Program-made: the position numbers and the translations under genes | Notes under the pieces: model-generated | Told to the model about the DNA's origin: nothing | Database searches by the model: none | What the model saw: only the letters and a program-made list of their open reading frames with translations | Assembly (NCBI GenBank): GCA_022844125.1 | Contig: JALHMI010000003.1 | Location: forward strand, 186,001-250,000 | Source: Pirellulales bacterium | Lineage (GTDB): Bacteria; Planctomycetota; Planctomycetia; Pirellulales; PALSA-1355 | Length of the DNA: 64,000 nt | Reading direction: 5' to 3' | Shown here: positions 1 to 8,754 of the stretch, piece by piece | How the letters are laid out: every line of letters starts with the position of its first letter | Numbering within the stretch: the stretch's first letter is position 1

Positions 1-1052
1 ACGTGAATTCGATTGCGACTGGCAATCCTGGCACTCCGAACATTCGCGCTACGTGGGTCGTGTCCATCCTCCCCCAACTCGAACGCAACGACGTTTACCA
101 GAATTGGCAGAATCCGACAAAGATCATTCAAAACGGCAACTTCCAGAATGTTACTGCCTTCGCAAACAGCTTCTATTCGCCGATGGAAGTGCTGATCTGC
201 CCCAGCAACTCGAATCCTGATTTAGGCGGCAATCCGTTGTCCTACGTGGTGAATACAGGTTTGTCGAAGACACCGAATGACACAAACGTGCAGAACGGCG
301 GATCAAACTATCCGACTCAGGCACTGCAATACGTCGTTGAGGACATCAACGCTGGCGTCTTCTTCAACAATTCGAATTGGAACGGTAACACAGCGAACGC
401 TGGAAATGTCGGACCGACCCCCGGTCCGAAGATGACCCAGGATTTCATCAGCACTCGTGATGGCACCAGCTACACGATCATGATGAGTGAGAACCTGCAG
501 GCAGGTAACTGGGCACTCGACCCGAATACCCCGGCAGGCACCGTCGCCAACCCGCCCAGTGGTTTTTACAATTCGGATCTTGCTGTACGGCAGAACACCG
601 GCATGGTCTGGTTTCTCTCCGGCAAAATTAATAACGCCAGTGCCGGAGACGCTTCGATGCCGGACTCACTTTACGCGACCTTCGGTACGGCTGATCCAAC
701 TCTTCTGCCAGGCATTAATGACAAGTCGCAGCTCGTGACCGGATCGATTCAACTCCAGTACCAAGCTGGAAATAATGCCAATCCGTCCGGCCTGGCTTAT
801 TCGCGGCCATCCGCCAATCACTCGGGTGGCGTGAACGTTTCATTCTGTGGCGGCAACGCTGGCTATCTCAGCGAGGAAATCGACTACCGGGTCTTCACGC
901 AGTTGATGACGCCGAACCAGAAGCAGGTCGATATCGCCCCGCCTGGCGGCGGTGGCGGTGCTGTTCTCGCCGGTCAAACCTATGCACAAGGTGGTTGGGA
1001 CAACTCGGCCAATGGCTTGCCATTCTATGTGCTCGACGAGTCGGAGTTCTAA
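1..1052 (+). CDS. DUF1559 pilin-like protein, 5' end cut off by the window
   Basis: This is the C-terminal 350 residues of a DUF1559 (SBP_bac_10) protein, the abundant planctomycete family of exported type IV pilin/pseudopilin-like proteins. The reading frame is open to the window edge and the usual N-terminal methylation helix is missing, so the GTG at base 3 is probably internal. Visible family features are 'WVVSILPQLERNDVYQNW' near the start, 'VLICPSN', 'SYVVNTG', 'DGTSYTIMMSEN' in the middle, and the C-terminal H-x9-DG region, here 'HSGGVNVSFCGG', followed by 'SEEIDYRVFTQLMTPN'. The normal Asp-Gly of that motif is Gly-Gly. A rho-independent terminator follows. The next gene is a shorter paralogue with the same LDESEF ending. 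The family assignment is confident; the exact role of DUF1559 proteins is not known. Confidence 0.9.
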   Translation, partial: VNSIATGNPGTPNIRATWVVSILPQLERNDVYQNWQNPTKIIQNGNFQNVTAFANSFYSPMEVLICPSNSNPDLGGNPLSYVVNTGLSKTPNDTNVQNGGSNYPTQALQYVVEDINAGVFFNNSNWNGNTANAGNVGPTPGPKMTQDFISTRDGTSYTIMMSENLQAGNWALDPNTPAGTVANPPSGFYNSDLAVRQNTGMVWFLSGKINNASAGDASMPDSLYATFGTADPTLLPGINDKSQLVTGSIQLQYQAGNNANPSGLAYSRPSANHSGGVNVSFCGGNAGYLSEEIDYRVFTQLMTPNQKQVDIAPPGGGGGAVLAGQTYAQGGWDNSANGLPFYVLDESEF

Positions 1053-1085
1053 CGGACACTGTCACTCGCTTCTCCTGATCGCCCA

Positions 1086-1124
1086 ACGCCCCGCGCAGAG
1101 CTTTCTTCGCGGGGCGTTTTTTTT
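1086..1124 (+). terminator. Rho-independent terminator after the first DUF1559 gene
   Basis: A perfect 10-bp GC-rich stem (1086-1095 with 1108-1117) encloses a 12-base loop and is followed directly by a run of eight T. It lies 34 bases after the stop codon of the first DUF1559 gene and would separate it from the downstream paralogue. Confidence 0.9.
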
Positions 1125-1260
1125 GCGCACGTGCTGCTGCCCGCTTCAGCCAGCGCGACTAACGATGCAACGGAATTGCTGGCAGCAACTGACACTTTCG
1201 GCGAGAATCTGGGAAGTGGCCTGAACGTTCGCGCGCCGACTCAAAGCGGAGGCACCACTC

Positions 1261-2418
1261 ATGCGACACGATCGAAGCGGCCGCGTCTATTTGATGGAAG
1301 TGCTGGTCGCGCTATTCGCGATCGGACTCTTGCTGAGCCTGCTGCTGCCGCTGATGCAGGTTAGCCGAGACGGCGGCCCCGGCTACGGCTGCAAGAACAA
1401 CTTACGCATTTGCTTTTTTGCGCTGAGCCATGTGGAAGACCGCCAGCGGCACTATCCCGGCTACGCCAACGTCGTGGGCGGCAAGCGTGCGAGTTGGGTC
1501 GTGCCGTTATTGCCATACTTCGAACGCCATGATTTGTACGTGACTTGGGACCATTGGGATCCGGATGTCGCCAGGTACGACGCTGAAATGATCAGTCCGA
1601 TCAATGTGCTGATCTGCCCCGCTGACTATGATTCGAAGTCAACGCCCGCCGATCCACTTTCGTACGTCGTGAACAGCGGCTCCGCGCGTTCGGCAAACGA
1701 CTTCATTCCGCCCATGGGAAAGAGCCCACCGTGGGTAGAAGATCGGGCCAGTGGCGTGTTTTTCAATCGCGCTCGTGCCGACTTCAGTGGCGCGATCTCA
1801 CAGCCTGATCCGCGACCGCCAGCTAAAGCTTTCTCGGCCAAGATGGGCCCTGTGATGACCGAAGACTTCATCAATGAACATGATGGGGCGAACTATACGA
1901 TCATGCTGACCGAGAGTTTGCAGGCGGGCGGCTGGGCATATGATCCGTTGGCTCCGGGAAGTCCGATGCGAAGTGAGTTTCAGATGCGGCAAGCAACCAG
2001 CGTCGTGTGGTTCATCAGCGGGCAGCGAAACAATGCCCTGCCGATCAGCGAGTCGGTTTTGGCCGAGCGAAGTTTTGATCCCTCGTTGGTGGGCATCAAT
2101 CGGCGCAGAAACCTGACAAAGCCATTGGCGGAGCGATTCTCCTTTCGGGCTTCCTCGAATTATGGCGGACTGGCAGCAGCGCGCCCGTCCTCTAATCACC
2201 CAGGCGGCGCCTACGTCGCCTTCTGCGGCGGCAGCTCGAGTTACCTGAGCGAAGACATCGACTACCGGGTGCTGACGCAGCTCATGACGCCCAACGGCCG
2301 GGAAGTCGTCGTCGATATCGACGCTGGCGGCCAGCCGATCAGGGCCAATGATCCGGCCGGCACTTCAAGCCGCGTAGTCACGCCCTGGACTTATGATCTG
2401 GACGAGAGTGAGTTCTGA
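1261..2418 (+). CDS. DUF1559 paralogue with a degenerate prepilin leader
   Basis: A 385-residue DUF1559 protein, paralogous to the upstream gene. Shared elements are 'WVVPLLPYFERHDLYVTW', 'NVLICPADYDS', 'LSYVVNSGSA', 'DGANYTIMLTESLQAGGW' and the C-terminal 'HPGGAYVAFCGG', 'SEDIDYRVLTQLMTPN' and 'LDESEF'. The N-terminus keeps the hydrophobic helix (about residues 9-32), but the prepilin-peptidase site is altered. Aligned on the conserved Glu (E13), position -1 is Arg8 instead of the invariant Gly, and the core FTLVE is VYLME. The start ATG at 1261 is chosen because the leader begins there, with a weak 'ggaggc' ribosome site upstream. The protein may be membrane-anchored and unprocessed. The family is sure; loss of processing is an inference. 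Confidence 0.9.
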   Translation: MRHDRSGRVYLMEVLVALFAIGLLLSLLLPLMQVSRDGGPGYGCKNNLRICFFALSHVEDRQRHYPGYANVVGGKRASWVVPLLPYFERHDLYVTWDHWDPDVARYDAEMISPINVLICPADYDSKSTPADPLSYVVNSGSARSANDFIPPMGKSPPWVEDRASGVFFNRARADFSGAISQPDPRPPAKAFSAKMGPVMTEDFINEHDGANYTIMLTESLQAGGWAYDPLAPGSPMRSEFQMRQATSVVWFISGQRNNALPISESVLAERSFDPSLVGINRRRNLTKPLAERFSFRASSNYGGLAAARPSSNHPGGAYVAFCGGSSSYLSEDIDYRVLTQLMTPNGREVVVDIDAGGQPIRANDPAGTSSRVVTPWTYDLDESEF

Positions 2419-2550
2419 ACCTGTCGATCGGAGCGGGGAAGCAGAGACGATCCACAGATTTCGCGGATTCTAGCAGATTGAAAGAGGGAGAAGGCGTGGA
2501 AGGAAGAGAAACCACCGATGGACGAATGAAGGGCAGTCATGCCTGGTCTT

Positions 2551-2639
2551 CGTCGTGCCGTTGTGGCGTTGTGGTTCGCCTGGATCCCCTGTCAGCGAAG
2601 TTAATGCAAAAGCTACCACGACGACACAACGGCACGACG
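2551..2639. repeat. Long imperfect inverted repeat in the 2419-2756 gap
   Basis: The 338-base gap between convergent genes holds no convincing gene. It contains two 25-base arms (2551-2575 and 2615-2639) that pair with only two mismatches around a 39-base spacer; the arm reads gtcgtgccgttgtggcg and onward. Flanking stretches (around 2447-2480, 'ccacagatttcgcggatt', and around 2705-2735, 'ctctgcgtcctcagcgg') look like the low-complexity dispersed intergenic repeats found in many planctomycete genomes; that comparison is from memory. There is no T-run typical of a terminator. Short open frames here look spurious. Confidence 0.6.
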
Positions 2640-2756
2640 GGGAAAGAAGAAGTAAAGGAAATCTGCGGACGATCCTCCTCTGCTTTTCTCCTACCCCTGC
2701 CTTCCCTCTGCGTCCTCAGCGGTTAGTCTCTTCCGCGTTACAGACCAAAGGCGCCG

Positions 2757-4916
2757 CTACTCCTTCGGATGCCGGAAGCGCTGGCCGTCCAGCGGCGCCG
2801 CGCCGGGGCCACCAAACAGGATTCGCAGCCGCACATCCTTGGCCGTCCGTCCGCTGACGGTGAGCCGATGCATGCCGGCGGCCAGGTTCACCAGCGCGAA
2901 CTTCTGATCGTACTTGCCTTGCTTCGCGCGGTAGATCGGCGCGCCGTCGACTTGCAGCTCCAATTCGCCGTAATGCCAGAGCTGGAACTGGTACACCTCC
3001 TCGGTCGATACGTCGAAGAAGCCTTGAAAGACGAATGGCTGATCGGGTCCGACGCCGCTGGAGGAAATCCAGGTTGGCTCCTGCGTGTCCTGCACGGGCA
3101 CCAGCCGGTTGTTCGCCAGGCGAAGCATCATGCCCGGCAGGAAGTCGTTGACGTTTCCTTTGAGCGCCGGGAGCGGCGCGGCGGGTTGCACATCAATGGC
3201 GACCGGCGGCGGGATGATGCGGTCGCGAGGCGTCTGGCCCGTCACGGCGACCGCCTGCAATTGTGTCGGTCCGAGTCCGAGCGTGCGCGGGTCGATCTGC
3301 ACGGCGCCGCGTTCGCCTTCGATGGTACCCAGCAGTCGTCCGTTCTGCAGGACGTGGATTTGTTTTGCCCCGGTGGCCTGCGCGGCGACCTGCAGCGTTT
3401 CGCCCCAGCGGACCGTGCCCTGCGGTCGCGTGGCGAGCACGGCCTTCTGTTGGGTATTGTCGACGACGATGGGAATGATCGCTCGCCCCTGCGTTTCGAT
3501 CGGGCCCGAGGCGATCGCCACGACGCGCAGTTCATGGTAGCCATCGCAATCGGTCGCTGAATCCCAGGTGAGCGATTCCCCCGCTGTTGCCGTGGCGGCG
3601 CGTCGGCCATCGACGAATAGCTCCAGACGATTGAGCTCGCCCCCCTTGGGAAACGTCACTTCAGGCGCCAGCGTGAGCTGGCCGGAGACCTTGCCCAGCG
3701 GCTCGAGGTTCGGCACGTTAACCTGCGGAATGCTGGCCCAGGGTTGGCAGAGCGGATCGCCGACGATGAGCACCTGGGCAGGCGCGAACACGGATTGATA
3801 GTAGGCCTCGGCCAGCGAGCTGCCGCGGGCGTAGTGGACGAAGATGTTTGGCGAGGCGAACTTTTGCGCCAGTGCCAAAGGTTCGACCACGGTGCCGGCC
3901 GCGCCGGCAGCCCCAAATCGCAGAAAGTCGGTGAGCGGCGTCTGGCTCGCGCGAAACTGCAGGATCCCGCCGAAGCTGGTGAAGTTGTCGCAGATCGCGC
4001 CGGGCAAAATCGTGCTGCCCGTGGTGGCCCAGACGAACCGCTCGGCGCCGGACATCAGCCCCTGCACGTCGCCGGCCTGCATGGGGAGCGCCGTGGCAAC
4101 CATCCGACTGGCGACGCCCAGCTTCTCGAGTTCGGCCATCGCGGCGGGAACCTCATCCTGACGCGAGGTGCTGCGCACGTCGGCGGTGCGGGTGAAGTAA
4201 ATCGTGCCCTTGGGGAAAGTGGCGTCCGCGCCGGCGCTCGCGCGCAGGTAGCCAATGGCTTCGTTGACCGAATTGCCGCGGCCGCTGGTGTAAGCCAGCA
4301 TCGTCGAGAGCATGTAGCGCTGTCCGCCCGCCTCGCGCAGTTGGCCTTCGCGCCCCCAACCGTACCAACTGCGGAACGCATGCGTGGACGGATCGGCCGG
4401 GCGCGCGATCTTCTGGGTGTTGTTCGCAAACGAGCGCATGTACTGATTCACATTCAGTTCCAGCACGTGCGGCAGCTTGGCGGCGACCATTTCCCAGAGG
4501 TATGTGGCCGAATTGATGGAAAGCTGAGGCGAGAAGCCCTGGGGAAATTTGGTCTCCTTGGGATAGTCGGCCGAAGTGTCAACCAGATACGGAAAGTCGC
4601 TGGAGTAGACGATGTAGTCGATCTGCAACATCAGGCCACGAGCTCTCATCGCCTGAAAGACTGGCACCAGAATCTGATTGCGGAAGGTCTCGCCCGAAGT
4701 CAGCTCCTGACCGGTCCAGTTGAGATAGACCACGTTGACGGATGGAATCCTGCGAAGCCTGATGAACTCGTTGGCGATGGTCACCGACGCCCAACTATCG
4801 GCATTGACGACCAGCATCAGATTTTCAGGTCCGCCGCCGGCCAACGCAGCGCGGGGCGAGAACAGGCAAGCTGCCAGCAGGAGTGCGCAAAGCACGAAGC
4901 GCGCAGAGTTGGCCAT
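2757..4916 (-). CDS. TIGR03790 family exported protein with a C-terminal PA14-like region
   Basis: A 719-residue protein of the TIGR03790 type, a planctomycete/acidobacterial family of unknown function related to gingipain-like caspase folds. The start ATG at 4916 is preferred over one 111 bases upstream because it opens directly into a signal peptide (about residues 1-27, ending ALA before GGGPEN). Family features are 'LMLVVNADSWASVTIANEF' and 'RRIPSVNVVYLNW' near the N-terminus, 'IDYIVYSSDFPY', and the C-terminal core 'GSSLAEAYYQSV...LIVGDPLCQPW'. A linker region with Ig-like character follows, and the last 120 residues ('FQGFFDVSTEEVYQFQLWHYG...') look like a PA14-type sugar-binding beta sandwich. 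It is probably secreted or periplasmic. It is downstream of tadA on the same strand with a 160-base gap, so it may be transcribed separately. Function unknown. Confidence 0.85.
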   Translation of the reverse strand: MANSARFVLCALLLAACLFSPRAALAGGGPENLMLVVNADSWASVTIANEFIRLRRIPSVNVVYLNWTGQELTSGETFRNQILVPVFQAMRARGLMLQIDYIVYSSDFPYLVDTSADYPKETKFPQGFSPQLSINSATYLWEMVAAKLPHVLELNVNQYMRSFANNTQKIARPADPSTHAFRSWYGWGREGQLREAGGQRYMLSTMLAYTSGRGNSVNEAIGYLRASAGADATFPKGTIYFTRTADVRSTSRQDEVPAAMAELEKLGVASRMVATALPMQAGDVQGLMSGAERFVWATTGSTILPGAICDNFTSFGGILQFRASQTPLTDFLRFGAAGAAGTVVEPLALAQKFASPNIFVHYARGSSLAEAYYQSVFAPAQVLIVGDPLCQPWASIPQVNVPNLEPLGKVSGQLTLAPEVTFPKGGELNRLELFVDGRRAATATAGESLTWDSATDCDGYHELRVVAIASGPIETQGRAIIPIVVDNTQQKAVLATRPQGTVRWGETLQVAAQATGAKQIHVLQNGRLLGTIEGERGAVQIDPRTLGLGPTQLQAVAVTGQTPRDRIIPPPVAIDVQPAAPLPALKGNVNDFLPGMMLRLANNRLVPVQDTQEPTWISSSGVGPDQPFVFQGFFDVSTEEVYQFQLWHYGELELQVDGAPIYRAKQGKYDQKFALVNLAAGMHRLTVSGRTAKDVRLRILFGGPGAAPLDGQRFRHPKE

Positions 4917-5076
4917 CAGAATTTCGCCTGGGGGATCGAGTTCCATTTCGACTGCCGCGAGTCGCCAACCCGCTACTCGATCATACGATGCGAAACGAGG
5001 TCCAGCCAGCCACAGTGGGGGCCGCATCCGAACGGAAACACGATTTGCAACCTAAGAAATCCGGACGTTTCAGCCG

Positions 5077-5535
5077 CTACTTCTTGCCCAGAGCACGCTT
5101 GGCCTGGAAGAACCGCGAGAGGATCTGTCCGCACGGATCGAGCAGCACGCCGGCCACGGTTTGCGGGCGGTGATTCAACCGCGGATCGGCCAGTAGCTGG
5201 TAAAGCGTGTGTACCGCGCCGGCCTTCGGATCGGGAGCGCCATAGACGACCGTCGGAATGCGGGCCTGCAGGATCGCCCCCGCGCACATGGGGCAGGGCT
5301 CGAGCGTGACATAGAGCGTGCAGCCCTCGAGCCGCCAGCTTTCCATTTGCTGCGCGGCCTGGGTGATGGCGATCATCTCGGCGTGGGCCGTGGGATCGCG
5401 GAGCTGCTCGCGCTGGTTGTGGGCCGAGGCGATGACGCGATCGTCGCGCACGATGACTGCGCCGATCGGCACTTCGTCTTCGGCGAAAGCGGCCTCGGCT
5501 TCAGCCAGGGCAAGTTGCATGAAGTATTCGTGCAT
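5077..5535 (-). CDS. tadA: tRNA-specific adenosine deaminase TadA
   Basis: A 152-residue cytidine/deoxycytidylate-deaminase-fold enzyme that converts the wobble adenosine A34 of tRNA-Arg(ACG) to inosine in the cytoplasm. The zinc site is complete: H51-A-E53, with Glu53 as the proton shuttle, and P80-C81-x-x-C84 ('PCPMCAGA'). The N-terminal '[11 protein letters not shown]' and the 'RDPTAHAEM' loop are typical of TadA. Length fits the family. It lies 13 bases downstream of the isomerase/epimerase gene and is probably the last gene of a PhyH-isomerase-tadA transcript. No oddity was seen. Confidence 0.93.
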   Translation of the reverse strand: MHEYFMQLALAEAEAAFAEDEVPIGAVIVRDDRVIASAHNQREQLRDPTAHAEMIAITQAAQQMESWRLEGCTLYVTLEPCPMCAGAILQARIPTVVYGAPDPKAGAVHTLYQLLADPRLNHRPQTVAGVLLDPCGQILSRFFQAKRALGKK

Positions 5536-5548
5536 AAAACGCTCGTGG

Positions 5549-6421
5549 CTACCTCAATCCTACAGCTTGCATCAGCTTGTCCGTTTCGCGGTAGGCTTCT
5601 TCCACCCACGCGACGATCTGGTCCGGCTCCGGCGAGTACTCCAACTCAATCGACACGGTCCGCTGGCCGAGGTCGAGGGCTGCAATCTCGCGCAGGTACG
5701 GTTCGAACGCAACGACGCCGCGGCCAGGCGGCAGGTCGCCGTGGACTTTGCCGTCGCAATCGGAGAGATGCACATGACCAACGCGGCCCTTGAGGCGGCG
5801 AATCTCCTCGGCCGGCACCTTGGAGAGCGCCAGGTGCGAGATATCGAGGTTCGCCAGCACATTCGAGAGGGCGACGTCATCGAGGAACCGCTCCATCGTG
5901 TCAACGTCGTTGATCAGCGAGAGCGGGAACGGTTCCAGCTCGAGCGCGATCTCGAGGCCCAGATCGGCGGCCTGATGCCCGAGGATCTGCACGGCCTCGA
6001 CCCCCAGTCGCCACTGCTCGGCGGGCGGGATCACCTCGCGATTCCAGATGTACTCGCCAATCACTAGCAGCAGGTTCTTCGCCTGGTATTCGTAAGCCAG
6101 ATCGAGGAACGCCGCGCAGCGATCGAGATGAAACTGGCGCACGCTCTCGTTGAAGTCGATCAGTCCCACGGCGACGCACGGCAGTGAGATGATCGGCAGC
6201 CCCAGCTCATCGCAGCGATCCTTAACGAGCCGCCGCTCGCGGACGTCGAGCGTGAGCGGATCCGTGAAAATGTCGATGGCGTCGAAGCCAATCCGCTTGG
6301 TCTGCTCCAGTCCGAAGTCGGTCGGGCGGTTGGCTTGCACCCAGGCGGAGTTAATCAGACCGAGAAGCATGTGCGTGGGATCAGGGTTCGGGGGGCAATA
6401 ATCGATGAATTGCGCACTCAC
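5549..6421 (-). CDS. Sugar phosphate isomerase/epimerase (AP endonuclease 2-like TIM barrel)
   Basis: A 290-residue cytoplasmic TIM-barrel protein of the xylose-isomerase-like superfamily, which interconverts sugars or inositols using a divalent metal. Likely metal ligands lie in 'ALELEPFP', 'NLDISHLAL', '[11 protein letters not shown]' and '[11 protein letters not shown]'. Substrate cannot be read from the sequence. The listed ATG overlaps the upstream PhyH stop by four bases (ATGA), suggesting translational coupling. An internal ATG 51 bases later ('[10 protein letters not shown]') fits the family's usual N-terminus better, so the true protein may be 273 residues. Pairing with a PhyH dioxygenase is common in planctomycete catabolic operons, but a specific pathway is not evident here. 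Confidence 0.85.
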   Translation of the reverse strand: MSAQFIDYCPPNPDPTHMLLGLINSAWVQANRPTDFGLEQTKRIGFDAIDIFTDPLTLDVRERRLVKDRCDELGLPIISLPCVAVGLIDFNESVRQFHLDRCAAFLDLAYEYQAKNLLLVIGEYIWNREVIPPAEQWRLGVEAVQILGHQAADLGLEIALELEPFPLSLINDVDTMERFLDDVALSNVLANLDISHLALSKVPAEEIRRLKGRVGHVHLSDCDGKVHGDLPPGRGVVAFEPYLREIAALDLGQRTVSIELEYSPEPDQIVAWVEEAYRETDKLMQAVGLR

Positions 6422-7191
6422 GCTTTGGCAGGCGCCCAGTCCTTGATCGCGCTGCCGGGGACCTTGCTCAGCGGTGAATAGCGAGGGTGGCGAGATTCCT
6501 TGTAAGGATCGTTGCGGGCGGCATTGTAGCAGCAGATCAGCGACCAGCGAGGATTCGGCGAGGTATTTTGATCCGAGCGATGCAGCAGATTGCAGTGAAA
6601 GAACAGCGCATCGCCGGGATTGGCTTCGATGTATTCCAGCGGCAGCCGCTCCAGCGCGGCATTGACAATCTCCATGTCGGCGCCCGTCTGGTCACCGCTC
6701 TTGCCGTGTTCGACGCGCCCCATTAGATGCGATCTTTCGAGGACTTGCAGGCAGCCGTTCTCGCGCGTGGCCTTGTCGACAGCAATCAGGCAACTGGCGA
6801 GCAGCGGATAAAGGCAGCCGTTGTGATACCAGTAGCCATAGTCCTGGTGCCATTCCCAGGCGCCGCCGACGCGCGGCTCCTTGAGCATCATCTTGGTGTG
6901 ATAGTGGTAGACTTCGCCGCCCAGGATCTGCTCCATGCGATCGACGATCCGCGGAGAGCGGCTGAACATGCCGTAGAGGTCGTCGCCGGCCTGGTTCCAG
7001 AGCGTGAGCTTGGTGATCTGGCCAGTGGCATCCTTGCGGCCGGTTGCGCCTGCCAGCAACGCTTGATCGCGCTTGGCGAAGGTCAACAGCTTCTGCATCT
7101 CTTCGGCGTCGAAGAGTTGCGGCACCAGGACATAGCCATTTTCGTGATACTGGGCAAGTTCGGGGGCAGTAAAGGTGGTGGAGGTTGCCAT
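6418..7191 (-). CDS. Phytanoyl-CoA dioxygenase (PhyH) family protein
   Basis: A 257-residue Fe(II)/2-oxoglutarate-dependent dioxygenase-like protein with a double-stranded beta helix. The iron triad is visible: H115-x-D117 in 'WEWHQDYGYW' and the distal His204 in 'FFHCNLLHRSDQN'. The likely 2-oxoglutarate-binding Arg lies in 'NPRWSLICCYN'. 'YHYHTKMMLKEP' precedes the HxD motif as in the family. The ATG at 7191 is chosen over one 51 bases upstream because 'MATSTTFTAPELAQYHENGYV' is the normal beginning. It heads a probable three-gene transcript with the isomerase (4-base overlap) and tadA. The substrate is unknown; the family includes hydroxylases of acyl-CoAs, ectoine and natural products. 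Confidence 0.88.
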   Translation of the reverse strand: MATSTTFTAPELAQYHENGYVLVPQLFDAEEMQKLLTFAKRDQALLAGATGRKDATGQITKLTLWNQAGDDLYGMFSRSPRIVDRMEQILGGEVYHYHTKMMLKEPRVGGAWEWHQDYGYWYHNGCLYPLLASCLIAVDKATRENGCLQVLERSHLMGRVEHGKSGDQTGADMEIVNAALERLPLEYIEANPGDALFFHCNLLHRSDQNTSPNPRWSLICCYNAARNDPYKESRHPRYSPLSKVPGSAIKDWAPAKA

Positions 7192-7311
7192 CGCAATTGG
7201 GATGTGTGAGGATTGGCGGCTCGGCCGACTGCCGATATGCATTTATAACAGGTCCGCGGCGGTAAATCATTCACCCCTGCCGCCGCATTAGCTCACTGTC
7301 AATCGAGAGCC

Positions 7312-7755
7312 ATGCCGACAAGTTCGCTTGACGAGACGATAACTCGGCCCCGCTGGCTGGCGCGCGGAAGCGTCGTGGCGCTGCTGGCCTACTGGCTGAT
7401 GCTGATCACGGCCACGCACATCCCGAAAGTGCCGGAACCGCTCGGCTTTCGCGCATCAGACAAGCTGGTGCACCTGGCGGCCTATGCCGTGCTTGGCGCC
7501 CTGGTCGGTCTGGTCAGCTCCCAGTACCTGCGGCTGCGGTTCGGGATGGCGGCGGTGTTGCTGGCAGGACTCGCGGTGCATGGCATGCTCGACGAAGCAA
7601 CGCAGCCGCTGTTCGGACGCCACGCCGACGTGGCGGATTGGATCGCCGACATCCTGGGCGCCGCGCTGGGACTGGCAATGTTTTTTGCCGTCTCGGCGCT
7701 CGTGCGGCGCAGGAGGAACACCGACGAAAGCTTCCACGGCAATTCCGCGGGTTAG
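7312..7755 (+). CDS. VanZ-like family membrane protein
   Basis: A 147-residue integral membrane protein with about four hydrophobic segments (near residues 18-34, 56-74, 76-92 and 106-127). The pattern '[31 protein letters not shown]' then '[27 protein letters not shown]' is the VanZ-like signature (D-K-x-x-H and D-x-x-Q...R-x-x-x-x-x-D). Members include VanZ of teicoplanin resistance, but most are uncharacterised envelope proteins, and no resistance role is implied. It is transcribed divergently from the PhyH gene, and its stop codon overlaps the convergent UDP-glucuronate decarboxylase stop by four bases. Confidence 0.8.
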   Translation: MPTSSLDETITRPRWLARGSVVALLAYWLMLITATHIPKVPEPLGFRASDKLVHLAAYAVLGALVGLVSSQYLRLRFGMAAVLLAGLAVHGMLDEATQPLFGRHADVADWIADILGAALGLAMFFAVSALVRRRRNTDESFHGNSAG

Positions 7756-8726
7756 TGATTCGGCGTCGGGGGGCGATAGTCGTCCAGATTGATCGACTTG
7801 AACCAGGCGATCGTGCGCTGCAGGCCCTCGGCCAATGGCACCTTGGGCTCCCAGCCAAGGCGCTGCCGGGCAAGCGTGATGTCCGGCTTGCGCTTGGTGG
7901 GATCATCGGCCGGCAGCGGACGGTAGACCAGCTTCGACTTCGAGCCGGTTTGCTCGAGCACCAGCTGGGCGAGTTCCAGGATCGTGAACTCGCCGGGGTT
8001 GCCGAGATTCACCGGGCCGACGAAATCGTCCGGGCCATCCATCATTCGCATGATGCCGTCGACGAGGTCGTCGCGGTAGCAGAACGAGCGCGTTTGATCC
8101 CCCTCGCCGAAGATCGTGATGTCGTCACCGTTCAAGGCCTGACGAATGAAGTTCGACACCACGCGGCCGTCGTACGGATGCATCCGCTCGCCATAGGTAT
8201 TGAAAATTCGCACGATGCGAATGTTCACGCCGTTATGGCGCCAGTAGTCCATGAACAGCGTTTCAGCGAGGCGCTTGCCTTCGTCGTAACAGGCGCGGGG
8301 GCCGATCGGATTGACAGCCCCGCGATAGGACTCGGTTTGCGGATGGATTTCCGGATCGCCGTAGACTTCGCTGGTCGAGGCCTGCAGCACCTTTGCGCAG
8401 CATCTTTTGGCCATCCCCAGGACGTGGATCGCCCCCAGGACTGAAGTCTTCGCGGTCTTGATCGGATTGAACTGGTAATGCCCGGGCGAGGCGGGGCAAG
8501 CCAGGTTGTAGATCTCGTCGACTTCGAGCCAGATCGGTTGCGTGACGTCGTGCCGCACGAGTTCGAAGTTCGGTTCGTCCAGCAGGTGTGCGACGTTTGA
8601 CTTTTGACTGGTAAAGAAATTATCCAGGCAGATAACGTCATGCCCTTCGGCAACCAGCCGCTCGCAAAGGTGTGAGCCCAGAAAGCCCGCTCCGCCGGTC
8701 ACCAGAATGCGCTTATAGGATCCCAT
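7752..8726 (-). CDS. uxs: UDP-glucuronate decarboxylase (UDP-xylose synthase) family SDR
   Basis: A 324-residue extended-SDR enzyme predicted to convert UDP-glucuronate to UDP-xylose through a UDP-4-keto-xylose intermediate, using bound NAD. The Rossmann motif is G-G-A-G-F-L-G at 11-17. The catalytic set is the '[11 protein letters not shown]' segment (around residue 118) with Y147-D-E-G-K151. The segments '[17 protein letters not shown]', '[18 protein letters not shown]' and '[10 protein letters not shown]' are diagnostic for UXS rather than for galactose epimerase. The gene is 28 bases downstream of a nucleotide-sugar dehydrogenase on the same strand, which could supply UDP-glucuronate. The product would feed xylose-containing envelope glycans. 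Confidence 0.9.
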   Translation of the reverse strand: MGSYKRILVTGGAGFLGSHLCERLVAEGHDVICLDNFFTSQKSNVAHLLDEPNFELVRHDVTQPIWLEVDEIYNLACPASPGHYQFNPIKTAKTSVLGAIHVLGMAKRCCAKVLQASTSEVYGDPEIHPQTESYRGAVNPIGPRACYDEGKRLAETLFMDYWRHNGVNIRIVRIFNTYGERMHPYDGRVVSNFIRQALNGDDITIFGEGDQTRSFCYRDDLVDGIMRMMDGPDDFVGPVNLGNPGEFTILELAQLVLEQTGSKSKLVYRPLPADDPTKRKPDITLARQRLGWEPKVPLAEGLQRTIAWFKSINLDDYRPPTPNH

Positions 8727-8754
8727 AAAGGAGCTTGGTTCTCGCCGGGTCTGT

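Noticed and set aside
2478-2726. Small ORF inside the inverted-repeat region
   Set aside because: No ribosome site, low-complexity composition and overlap with the palindrome arms.
3744-5309. Long + strand open frame of 521 residues
   Set aside because: It is antisense to the TIGR03790 and tadA genes, which have clear family motifs; the + frame is the usual GC-rich shadow.
7312-7755. VanZ glycopeptide-resistance gene
   Set aside because: Only the broad VanZ-like family pattern is present, with no van cluster nearby.
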